A DNA stretch of 5,543 bases from Actinocrinis sp046724665 (GCA_046724665.1 JBKOWZ010000310.1:1-5543), one strand, 5' to 3'. Counted from the first letter of the stretch, positions 1 to 4,856 are shown. Made by a program: numbers and translations. Notes: generated by a model not told the origin, from the letters alone.

Positions 1-2
1 GG

Positions 3-518
3 AACCGCGAGCAGTGGCGGGACTGGAAGCGCGAGCAGCAGGACCAGTGGCGCGCCTGGAAGCGCGACCTCGGCGGCCAGCGCGACCAGTGGCGCGACTG
101 GCAGCGCGCCTGGAAGGAGCAGTGGGCGCGCCAGTGGAAGGAGCAGTGGGAGGAGCACCAGCGGCAGTGGAACGCGCCGCCGTGGGCCTGGCTGTTCGGC
201 GCCAACTCGCCGTTCTGGGGGCAGGGCCACGAGGAGCCGCGGGACGCCGGACCCGGCGGCCGGTCCGGGGCCGGCGGCGGCAAGTCGTCGCGGCACGGCT
301 TCGACTGGGAGGCGTTCGGCCCGCAGCTGCGCGACCTGCTCGACCTGGTGCGCCGCGAGGCCGGGCCGCTGATCGACGCGGCGCGGCGGCACGGCCCGCT
401 CTCCGAGGCCCAGCTTGCCGAGGTGCGCGAGATCATCGACCGCGCGATCACCGAGCTGTGCGAGGTCTTCGAACGCGACGGCGACGGGCCCGACGAGCCG
501 CCGACCGACAAGTTCTGA
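3..518 (+). CDS. Tryptophan-rich helical protein, C-terminal part (5' end outside window); possibly a PadR-like regulator tail
   Basis: This open frame enters from the left edge and gives 171 residues before TGA at 516-518. Nearly every codon ends in G or C, which supports this frame over the overlapping one that contains an ATG-less Ala/Arg-rich translation. Residues 1-56 are a charged, Gln/Arg/Trp-rich segment with Trp at 5, 8, 16, 19, 30, 33, 37, 41, 45, 49 and 56, spaced 3-4 or 11 residues, as expected for a long amphipathic helix or 11-residue repeat. A Pro/Trp stretch (58-65) and a Gly-rich linker (about 78-93) follow, then a second predicted helical region (about 98-155, FDWEAFGPQLRDLLDLV onward) and an acidic tail. 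No signal peptide or membrane segment is visible in this part. Some actinobacterial PadR regulators carry similar Arg/Trp-rich tails after the winged helix, but the DNA-binding part would lie outside the window, so function is uncertain. It converges on the next gene with 15 bp between stop codons. Confidence 0.72.
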   Translation, partial: NREQWRDWKREQQDQWRAWKRDLGGQRDQWRDWQRAWKEQWARQWKEQWEEHQRQWNAPPWAWLFGANSPFWGQGHEEPRDAGPGGRSGAGGGKSSRHGFDWEAFGPQLRDLLDLVRREAGPLIDAARRHGPLSEAQLAEVREIIDRAITELCEVFERDGDGPDEPPTDKF

Positions 519-533
519 TCCCGGCGCCCGCCG

Positions 534-1493
534 TCAGAGCGTGAAGACGATCTTGCCGACGAGGTCCCCGCCGGCCATCCTGGCGAAGCCTTCGGGGGCC
601 TCGGCGAGCGGCCGCACCGAGTCGATGACCGGCCGCACCCCGCTCACCTCGCAGAACCGCAGCAGCTGCCCGAGTTCCTCGCGCGAGCCCATCGTCGAGC
701 CGACGACGCGCAGCTGATGGAAGAAGATCCGGGTCAGCGCGGCCGGCGGGTTCGGCCCCGAGGTGGCCCCGCAGATGACGATGGCGCCTTCCTCGCGCAC
801 TGACGCGACCGAGTGCGCCCACGTCGCGGCGCCCACGGTCTCCATCACCGCGTCCACCCGCTCGGGCAGGCGCGCACCCGATGCGAAGGCGGCGTGCGCG
901 CCGAGTTCGAGCGCCCGCGCGCGCTTCTCCTCGGACCTCGAAGTCACCCAGACGCGGTACCCGGCGGCCCGAGCGAGCACGATGAGGGCGCTCGCGACGC
1001 CGCCGCCTGCGCCCTGTACCAGGATCGTGTCGCCCGGACGCGTGCCCGAGCGCGTGAACAGCATCCGATAGGCCGTCAGCCACGCCGTCGGCAGACACGC
1101 AGCCTGCTCGAACGTAAGCGCCGCCGGCTTGGGCACCAGGTTCCAGCGCGGTACGGCGACCTTCTCGGCGAACGTGCCGTGGTAACGCTCCGTCAGAATC
1201 GTTGGCCGCTCACCGTCCGGTACACCGCGCCCGGACTCGCCGATCACGGCGTGTACGACGACCTCGTTACCGTCCTCGTCCACGCCCGCGCCGTCGCAGC
1301 CCAGGATCATCGGCAGGCGTTCCTCAGGCAGCCCGACGCCGCGTAGGGACCACAGGTCGTGGTGGTTGAGCGCCGCCGCGCGCAGCCGCACCGTGGTCCA
1401 GCCCACGGGCACGGCCGGTTCGGGGCGCTCGCCGAGTTCCAGACCCTTGAGCGGCTCGTCCTTGTCGGTGGCCGCCGCGTAGACCGCAAACAT
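534..1493 (-). CDS. Zinc-binding-dehydrogenase family (MDR) NAD(P)H-dependent oxidoreductase, quinone/enoyl-reductase-like
   Basis: The 319-residue protein has the medium-chain dehydrogenase/reductase layout: an N-terminal GroES-like domain (about 1-125, with GWTTVRLRAAALNHHDLWSL and LGCDGAG near 64-70), a Rossmann cofactor domain with GAGGGVAS at 161-168, and a C-terminal return to the catalytic fold ending DLVGKIVFTL. Ser185-Arg186, just after the second Rossmann strand, would suit NADP(H), which is inference. The catalytic zinc cysteine is replaced by the Asn-His-His-Asp run (43-46) and the four-cysteine structural zinc lobe is absent. This should therefore be a zinc-less quinone- or enoyl-reductase-type enzyme despite the usual 'zinc-binding dehydrogenase' label; the substrate cannot be read. 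I chose ATG at 1493 because AAGGTGG (1499-1505, - strand) precedes it by 5 nt. A GTG three codons upstream (1500-1502) lies inside that ribosome-binding site and is unlikely to be used. It follows the malic enzyme on the same strand. Confidence 0.9.
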   Translation of the reverse strand: MFAVYAAATDKDEPLKGLELGERPEPAVPVGWTTVRLRAAALNHHDLWSLRGVGLPEERLPMILGCDGAGVDEDGNEVVVHAVIGESGRGVPDGERPTILTERYHGTFAEKVAVPRWNLVPKPAALTFEQAACLPTAWLTAYRMLFTRSGTRPGDTILVQGAGGGVASALIVLARAAGYRVWVTSRSEEKRARALELGAHAAFASGARLPERVDAVMETVGAATWAHSVASVREEGAIVICGATSGPNPPAALTRIFFHQLRVVGSTMGSREELGQLLRFCEVSGVRPVIDSVRPLAEAPEGFARMAGGDLVGKIVFTL

Positions 1494-1498
1494 GCCGC

Positions 1499-1505
1499 CC
1501 ACCTT
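1499..1505 (-). promoter_or_regulatory. Ribosome-binding site of the MDR oxidoreductase
   Basis: AAGGTGG on the - strand ends 5 nt before ATG 1493. It decides the start, because the upstream in-frame GTG (1500-1502) is part of this motif. Confidence 0.6.
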
Positions 1506-1520
1506 ACCGACGGGTAACGT
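1501..1520. promoter_or_regulatory. Candidate operator: interrupted palindrome upstream of the MDR oxidoreductase
   Basis: ACCTTACCGACGGGTAACGT has 8-bp arms with a single mismatch (positions 1503/1518) around a 4-bp centre; the core TTACC-GACG-GGTAA is perfect. It overlaps the ribosome-binding site and lies 8-27 bp upstream of ATG 1493. The geometry is what a dimeric repressor of the TetR type commonly recognises. That a protein binds it is inference. Confidence 0.4.
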
Positions 1521-1545
1521 CTACGGCCACGCGCGGCCTTCGGCC

Positions 1546-1582
1546 GTGATGTGGCGCAGCCGTGTCAGCAGCGCCACATCAC
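1546..1582 (-). terminator. Perfect 12-bp hairpin at the malic enzyme stop codon, probable terminator
   Basis: The arms GTGATGTGGCGC (1546-1557) and GCGCCACATCAC (1571-1582) are exact reverse complements around a 13-nt loop, in which two further G-C pairs can form after an A-A mismatch. The malic enzyme stop codon (1579-1581) is inside the first arm in the - strand transcript. A shorter hairpin, CGGCC-TTC-GGCCG (1534-1546), follows directly. There is no U-run, which is common for actinobacterial terminators. It could also act as a 3'-end stabiliser or attenuator ahead of the MDR gene on the same strand. Confidence 0.6.
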
Positions 1583-2799
1583 AGGCGCGCCACCCCGGCT
1601 TCCCGCGCGGCCTGCGCCACGGCCGCCGAGACCGCCGGAGCGACCCGCGGGTCGAACGGCGAGGGGATCACGCACTCCGGCGAGAGCTCGTCCGCGACCA
1701 CGGCGGCCAGCGCGTCCGCGGCGGCCAGCTTCATCGACTCGGTGATCTTGCCGGCCCGCACCGAGAGCGCGCCGGCGAACACCCCGGGGAAGGCCAGCAC
1801 GTTGTTGACCTGGTTCGGGAAGTCGGAGCGGCCGGTGGCCACCACCGCGGCGTACTTGCGCGCGACGTCCGGGTGGATCTCCGGGTCCGGATTCGCCATC
1901 GCGGCGATGATGCAGTTCTGCGCCATGGTCATGACCGCGGACTCGGAGACGGTGCCCGCCGAGACGCCGATGAAGACGTCCGCCCCGGCCAGCGCCGACT
2001 CCAGGCTGCCGGACAGCCCGGCCCGGTTGGTGAACGCGGCCAGTTCACGCTTGACCGGCGTCAGGCCCTCGCGGGTGCTGTCCACGATGCCCTTGGAGTC
2101 CGCCACCGCCACGTCGCCGATCCCGGCCTCGACCAGGATCCGCGCGATGGCGACCCCGGCCGCGCCCGCGCCGGAGATGACCGCGCGCAGGTCGCCGAGG
2201 GTGCGGCCGGTCACCACGGCGGCGTTGCGCAACGCGGCGAGCAGCACGATCGCGGTGCCGTGCTGGTCGTCGTGGAAGACCGGGATGTCCAGCCGCTCGC
2301 GCAGCCGCGCCTCGATCTCGAAGCAGCGCGGCGCGGAGATGTCCTCAAGGTTGATCCCGCCGAAGGCCGGGGCCAGCCGCACCACCGTCTCGACCACCTC
2401 GTCCACCGCGGTGCAGTCGAGGCAGATCGGCACCGCGTCAACGCCGCCGAACTGCTTGAACAGCACCGCCTTGCCCTCCATCACGGGCAGCGCGGCCAGC
2501 GGGCCGATGTCGCCGAGGCCCAGCACGGCGGTGCCGTCGGTCACCACGGCGACGGTGTTGGACTTCCAGGTGAACTCGCCCGCAAGTTCCGGCCGCTCGG
2601 CGATCGCCGTGCACACCTCGGCCACACCCGGGGTGTACGCGAGCGACAGGTCGAACCGGTCACGCAGCGGCACGGTCGCGCTGATCTCCATCTTGCCGCC
2701 GCGGTGCCGCGCGAAGACCGGCGCGTCGAAGGCGGCAGGGGTGAGGGTGGCGGCTGAGGACTTGGACTGCCCGGATCCTGACATCGAGGGCGTGGACAT
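1579..2799 (-). CDS. Malic enzyme (malate oxidoreductase, decarboxylating), short bacterial form
   Basis: The 406-residue protein converts malate to pyruvate and CO2 with reduction of NAD(P)+, feeding gluconeogenesis or supplying NADPH in the cytosol. Recognisable elements, in order, are YTPGVAEV with the family's catalytic-region Tyr55; EGKAVLFKQFGGVDAVPI with the catalytic Lys110; the metal-binding residues of NLEDISAP (Glu152, Asp153) and FHDDQHGTA (Asp177-Asp178); the Rossmann loop GAGAAG (210-215); ANPDPEI (302-308); and NQVNNVLAFPGVFAGAL (from 329). The length matches the single-module malic enzymes without the phosphotransacetylase-like tail of MaeB. Cofactor preference cannot be settled by eye. 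I chose ATG at 2799: the conserved region begins soon after, and AAGGA lies 12 nt upstream (2812-2816). ATG 2784 has no ribosome-binding site. The same frame stays open far upstream, but that Arg/Ser-rich translation looks non-coding. The gene is divergent from the CGNR regulator across a 420-bp spacer. Confidence 0.95.
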   Translation of the reverse strand: MSTPSMSGSGQSKSSAATLTPAAFDAPVFARHRGGKMEISATVPLRDRFDLSLAYTPGVAEVCTAIAERPELAGEFTWKSNTVAVVTDGTAVLGLGDIGPLAALPVMEGKAVLFKQFGGVDAVPICLDCTAVDEVVETVVRLAPAFGGINLEDISAPRCFEIEARLRERLDIPVFHDDQHGTAIVLLAALRNAAVVTGRTLGDLRAVISGAGAAGVAIARILVEAGIGDVAVADSKGIVDSTREGLTPVKRELAAFTNRAGLSGSLESALAGADVFIGVSAGTVSESAVMTMAQNCIIAAMANPDPEIHPDVARKYAAVVATGRSDFPNQVNNVLAFPGVFAGALSVRAGKITESMKLAAADALAAVVADELSPECVIPSPFDPRVAPAVSAAVAQAAREAGVARL

Positions 2800-2911
2800 G
2801 TGAAAGGAGCATCCTTCGGTCGGCGGCGGGCGTCCCGCGGCGCACGATGAAGCACGCGACGCCGTCGAGGCACCACGGGAACGTGAACGCGACCGGGTGC
2901 CCCCGGCCGCG
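2800..2911 (-). promoter_or_regulatory. Hairpin-rich leader of the malic enzyme gene
   Basis: Read on the - strand towards ATG 2799, this stretch holds several short self-complementary elements. They are a 9-of-10-bp stem with a 4-nt loop (arms 2888-2897 and 2902-2911); CACG-TTCC-CGTG (2874-2885); an odd palindrome CGACG-N-CGTCG (2857-2867); CGGG-ACG-CCCG (2827-2837); and AAGGA-TGC-TCCTT (2804-2816), in which the probable ribosome-binding site AAGGA is one arm. I did not match it to a named riboswitch, and at this GC content some of the structure may be chance. Confidence 0.3.
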
Positions 2912-3062
2912 CGAGGGTGGGAACGCGGCAGGGTCGGTCGGTAACCGTTGGTGTCCGGTCGCAAGGTCATTGTGGCACCTCGCCGCCGCGAGCGGACCGA
3001 AGGCGGCCAAGCTCGGCACGCGATGAGAAGAGCGGGTCGCGAAGCGGGCCACAATTCGGCCG

Positions 3063-3082
3063 CGTCGGGAAACGTCGGGAAA
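3063..3082 (+). repeat. Perfect 10-bp tandem repeat CGTCGGGAAA x2
   Basis: Two identical head-to-tail copies of CGTCGGGAAA (3063-3072 and 3073-3082) lie one helical turn apart, immediately upstream of the palindrome at 3085-3101, in the control region of the CGNR regulator. Confidence 0.7.
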
Positions 3083-3084
3083 AC

Positions 3085-3101
3085 CGCCCTTGCCAAGGGC
3101 G
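3085..3101. promoter_or_regulatory. Perfect 17-bp palindrome, candidate operator
   Basis: CGCCCTTG-C-CAAGGGCG is an exact palindrome with one central base. It contains the TTGCCA that could serve as a -35 element for the + strand promoter, so a bound dimer could block that promoter. The regulator is unknown; the CGNR protein itself is one candidate, by position only. Confidence 0.45.
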
Positions 3102-3117
3102 TACAGAGGCGTACCGT
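3091..3117 (+). promoter_or_regulatory. Possible promoter of the CGNR regulator
   Basis: TTGCCA (3091-3096) and TACCGT (3112-3117, fitting the actinobacterial TANNNT -10) are 15 bp apart, slightly short. A second TACCGT occurs at 3153-3158 without an obvious -35. Either would give a leader of roughly 50-100 nt before GTG 3220. Confidence 0.3.
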
Positions 3118-3160
3118 AACGGCAAGCCGGATCGCTGGGCGCGTGAATCGCGTACCGTAA
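3099..3160 (+). repeat. Direct repeats GCGTAC(CGTAA)
   Basis: The 11-mer GCGTACCGTAA occurs at 3109-3119 and 3150-3160, 41 bp apart (about four helical turns). Its first six bases also occur at 3099-3104, 10 bp before the first full copy. The copies include both TACCGT -10-like hexamers, so they may be regulator sites or partly promoter sequence. Confidence 0.5.
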
Positions 3161-3219
3161 GCACGCGGCCACCGAAACCGCGAACCACCTTCCGTCATGA
3201 CACGACCGGGGTCAACGCA

Positions 3220-3786
3220 GTGGAACTCGCCTCCTACGCGGACCGCGCCGTACAGCTCGTGAACACGGCCGATCCGTACCGCGACCAGGACCGTCTCACC
3301 ACGGTCGAAGACGCACGGGCACTGCTGTCCAAGCAAGGCGCCTGCGGACGGCTCACCCACGGAGACCTGGCAGAACTGCGGTCGCTGCGCCAGCGGCTGC
3401 GGATCGTGTTCGACGCGGTGGACGCGGACAACGCGCAACAGGCCGTCGCCGTGCTCAACCAGCTGCTGGAGCAGTACCCGATCCGCCCGCAGATCTCCGG
3501 GCACGACGACCTGGACTGGCACCTGCACCTGGCCGAGGGCTCGCCCTCGACCGCGGCCGCCTACGGCGCGAAGGCCTGCATGGGCCTCGCCGTCCAGGCG
3601 ACCGAGGTCGGCATGGACCGCCTCGGGGTGTGCCAGGCCGCGCCGTGCCGCGACGTGTTCATCGACACGTCCACCAACCGCTCGCGCCGGTACTGCTCCG
3701 AGCGCTGCGCCACCAGGGCGAACGTCGCCGCCTACCGGGCCCGCCGCCGCGAAGCCGCGCTGGCTACCTCCGGCGCGTCCAGCTGA
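3220..3786 (+). CDS. CGNR zinc-finger (ABATE-domain) transcriptional regulator
   Basis: The 188-residue protein opens with the family's VELASYADRAVQLVNT and has an all-alpha N-terminal ABATE-type domain (about 1-125). It ends in a treble-clef-like zinc finger (about 133-178): Cys138-x4-Cys143, then RYCSERC with Cys159 and Cys163, followed by the basic helix ANVAAYRARRR. The family's namesake CGNR tetrad reads CATR here, with both cysteine pairs intact. Members are thought to be DNA-binding stress-related regulators; the target is unknown. GTG at 3220 is chosen because the conserved N-terminus begins exactly there. The ribosome-binding site is weak (GGGG at 3208-3211), and the nearby ATG at 3197 is in another frame. 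Its 3' end overlaps sodX tail-to-tail by 23 bp, and its upstream spacer has palindromes that could serve for autoregulation. Confidence 0.88.
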   Translation: MELASYADRAVQLVNTADPYRDQDRLTTVEDARALLSKQGACGRLTHGDLAELRSLRQRLRIVFDAVDADNAQQAVAVLNQLLEQYPIRPQISGHDDLDWHLHLAEGSPSTAAAYGAKACMGLAVQATEVGMDRLGVCQAAPCRDVFIDTSTNRSRRYCSERCATRANVAAYRARRREAALATSGASS

Positions 3787-4153
3787 ACCGGCGCGGCTCG
3801 GCGCGCCGACCGGCCGCCGGCCGCCGTCGCGGCCACAGCCGCGCCGCCACGCGGCCGAGCACGAGTTCGTCGGGTACCGCGCCGAACTGCCGGGAGTCCC
3901 CCGGCGCGTACGGGTTGTCCGCGAGCAGCCACCAGCCGCCGTCTTCGCGCCGCGCGACCCGCTTGAGCAGGATCCGCTCCGGCTCCCGCGGGTCACGCGC
4001 GAGCACGGCGTCGCCGGGGCCGACCGCGGCGCCGTAGTGAACCAGGATCCTGTCGCCGTCGTAGTACGCCGGCACCATCGACGGGCCGGACACGCGCGCC
4101 ACGCCCCAGGGCACCAGGCCGGTGACAGTGCTCACATCAGCCGATGATCCCAT
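3764..4153 (-). CDS. sodX: Nickel-type superoxide dismutase maturation protease
   Basis: The 129-residue protein is a small S26-type (signal-peptidase/LexA fold) serine peptidase that removes the SodN propeptide so the new N-terminal His can bind nickel. Key elements are SGPSMVPA with nucleophile Ser25, ILLKRV with general-base Lys64, and ADNPYAPGDSRQFG (79-91), the conserved box of this fold. There is no N-terminal transmembrane helix, consistent with a cytoplasmic enzyme rather than a secretory signal peptidase. The C-terminus (from about 108) is a strongly basic Arg-rich tail. I chose ATG 4153: the in-frame ATG at 4225 lies inside the sodN leader, beyond the predicted - strand -10. The ribosome-binding site is poor (AGGT about 11 nt upstream). 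GTG 4135 is a less likely alternative. It is divergent from sodN with 74 bp between starts, which fits a paired function. Confidence 0.92.
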   Translation of the reverse strand: MGSSADVSTVTGLVPWGVARVSGPSMVPAYYDGDRILVHYGAAVGPGDAVLARDPREPERILLKRVARREDGGWWLLADNPYAPGDSRQFGAVPDELVLGRVAARLWPRRRPAAGRRAEPRRFSWTRRR

Positions 4154-4175
4154 GCGGGGCGGTGACCTGGCGCAC

Positions 4176-4185
4176 AGAGTAGGCT
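4176..4185. promoter_or_regulatory. Overlapping back-to-back -10 elements for sodX and sodN
   Basis: TAGGCT (4180-4185, + strand) and TACTCT (4181-4176, - strand) both fit the TANNNT -10 pattern and share the T-A step at 4180-4181. Predicted starts near 4192 (sodN) and 4169 (sodX) give leaders of about 36 and 16 nt. No good -35 is visible on either side. The placement is inferred from motif and spacing only. Confidence 0.4.
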
Positions 4186-4190
4186 CGGAC

Positions 4191-4219
4191 CCGAAGCGAT
4201 TCTTCGAGGACCGAAGGGG
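4191..4219 (+). promoter_or_regulatory. sodN leader: ribosome-binding site within mutually exclusive hairpins
   Basis: The leader contains CGAAG (4192-4196), CTTCG (4202-4206) and CGAAG (4212-4216), each separated by 5 nt. The middle element can pair with either neighbour. The downstream pairing extends with G-U pairs to about 7 bp and covers most of the ribosome-binding site AAGGGG (4214-4219), which sits 8 nt before ATG 4228. The upstream pairing frees it. sodN of Streptomyces coelicolor is known to be controlled post-transcriptionally by a small RNA from sodF pairing near this region. A role here is inference. Confidence 0.4.
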
Positions 4220-4227
4220 TTTCACCG

Positions 4228-4623
4228 ATGCGAATCTTCGCCCGCAAGCTGACCGCTTACGCGCACTGCGACCTGCCGTGCGGCGTCTACGACCCGGCCC
4301 AGGCCCGGATCGAGGCCGAGTCGGTCAAGGGGATCCAGGAGAAGTACCAGGCCAACGAGGACCCGGCGTTCCGCACCCGCGCGATCGCGGTCAAGGAGCA
4401 GCGGGCCGAGCTGGTCAAGCACCACCTCGAGGTGCTGTGGGCCGACTACTTCAAGGCTCCGCACTTCGAGAAGTACCCGCAGCTGCACACCCTGTTCAAC
4501 AACGCGATCAAGGCGGCCGGCGCCGGCGGCGCCAAGGGCTCGAACGACCCGGCCACGGGTCAGGCGCTGCTCGACTACATCGCCGAGATCGACAAGATCT
4601 TCTGGGAGACCAAGCAGGCCTGA
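4228..4623 (+). CDS. sodN: Nickel superoxide dismutase precursor
   Basis: This 131-residue cytosolic enzyme dismutates superoxide to O2 and H2O2 with a nickel centre. It has a 12-residue propeptide (MRIFARKLTAYA) followed by the diagnostic nickel hook HCDLPCGVY. His13, Cys14 and Cys18 of the precursor are His1, Cys2 and Cys6 of the mature 119-residue protein, and Asp15, Pro17 and Tyr21 are also conserved. The rest is the four-helix bundle, with typical segments VYDPAQARIEAESVK, KEQRAELVKHHLEVLWADYFK, HFEKYPQLHTL and DPATGQALLDYIAEIDKIFWETK. As remembered, the S. coelicolor protein has the same total length with a 14-residue propeptide, so the propeptide here is two residues shorter. The start is firm: AAGGGG precedes ATG by 8 nt. 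It is divergent from its peptidase gene sodX and is followed by a strong terminator. Nickel-dependent regulation is known in the family; no Nur box was identified here. Confidence 0.98.
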   Translation: MRIFARKLTAYAHCDLPCGVYDPAQARIEAESVKGIQEKYQANEDPAFRTRAIAVKEQRAELVKHHLEVLWADYFKAPHFEKYPQLHTLFNNAIKAAGAGGAKGSNDPATGQALLDYIAEIDKIFWETKQA

Positions 4624-4643
4624 CCTTCGGACCCGCCGGCGTG

Positions 4644-4684
4644 CGGCCGGACCCCGGGAACAAGTGCCGGGGTCCGGCCGTTTC
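4644..4684 (+). terminator. Intrinsic terminator of sodN
   Basis: A perfect 14-bp GC-rich stem, CGGCCGGACCCCGG (4644-4657) with its exact complement at 4667-4680, closes a 9-nt loop (GAACAAGTG). It is followed by TTTCC and begins 20 nt after the sodN stop codon. It isolates sodN from the downstream anti-sigma operon. Confidence 0.9.
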
Positions 4685-4685
4685 C

Positions 4686-4856
4686 GCTGCGGGGAGGCGT
4701 TCCCTGGCGCAGGTGTGACGTCATCGGACGTATCAGTGTTGCGAGGCGACACCGGCCACTCGTTGGAGGTACTTTCTTCTCACAGCGGGGTGCGGACTGC
4801 ATACGATGCGTGCGGTCGGCGCGGCGCAGACGCCTGGCTCGGACGCGGGAGGCACA
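4686..4856 (+). promoter_or_regulatory. Upstream region of the anti-sigma operon with a possible -10 (TACGAT, 4802-4807)
   Basis: No gene is supported here. TACGAT fits TANNNT and would give a leader of about 43 nt to GTG 4857, with no clear -35. The palindrome TGACGTCA (4716-4723) lies further upstream. I found no good SigB/SigF-type GTTT...GGGTAT promoter; GGGTGC at 4788-4793 is only a weak partial match. Confidence 0.3.
4847..4852 (+). promoter_or_regulatory. Ribosome-binding site that sets the anti-sigma start
   Basis: GGGAGG lies 4 nt before GTG 4857. The spacing is a little short, but it is the only good site near any candidate start of this frame. Confidence 0.55.

Larger units (their letters stand above)
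2912..3219. other. Remainder of the 420-bp divergent spacer between malic enzyme and the CGNR regulator
   Basis: I see no convincing gene here: the frames open across it lack a ribosome-binding site and give Arg/Ser-rich translations. It holds an odd palindrome CGGT-A-ACCG (2939-2947), the heptamer ATTGTGG (2969-2975) with its reverse complement CCACAAT (3049-3055), and the repeat cluster at 3063-3160. Promoters for both flanking genes should lie here, but I could not place the malic enzyme promoter. Confidence 0.6.

Noticed and set aside
14..544. Ala/Arg-rich + strand frame at the left edge
   Set aside because: Codon-position GC and the coherent Trp-rich helical protein favour the frame ending at 518; this one is a shadow.
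534..1502. Treating the reductase as a zinc-dependent alcohol dehydrogenase starting at GTG 1502
   Set aside because: The zinc-binding Cys residues are absent, and the GTG is inside the ribosome-binding site of ATG 1493.
1492..2803. Long + strand open frames (421 and 413 codons) opposite the malic enzyme
   Set aside because: They are antisense shadows of a clearly recognisable malic enzyme. Their translations are low-complexity Arg/Gly/Ser/Ala-rich and have no family features.
2660..2812. Small - strand upstream frame starting at ATG 2812, overlapping the malic enzyme start
   Set aside because: Its ATG overlaps the AAGGA site and its translation is an out-of-frame shadow of the malic enzyme N-terminus.
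2969..3055. ATTGTGG ... CCACAAT as paired divergent promoters or a recombination site
   Set aside because: The arms are only 7 bp and 73 bp apart, and neither has a suitable -35 at the right distance.
2800..3996. Extension of the malic enzyme frame upstream to an 805-residue protein
   Set aside because: The added part is Arg/Ser-rich, overlaps the CGNR gene and sodX region on other frames, and lacks a ribosome-binding site. Family length and the motif start support ATG 2799.
4716..4723. Palindrome TGACGTCA as an operator of the anti-sigma operon
   Set aside because: Only 8 bp, not extendable and unpaired with any other element. It is recorded in the upstream-region entry but is too short to call.
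4762..4793. SigF/SigB-type autoregulated promoter before the anti-sigma gene
   Set aside because: GTTG and GGGTGC are 22 bp apart and both depart from the GTTT / GGGTAT consensus.
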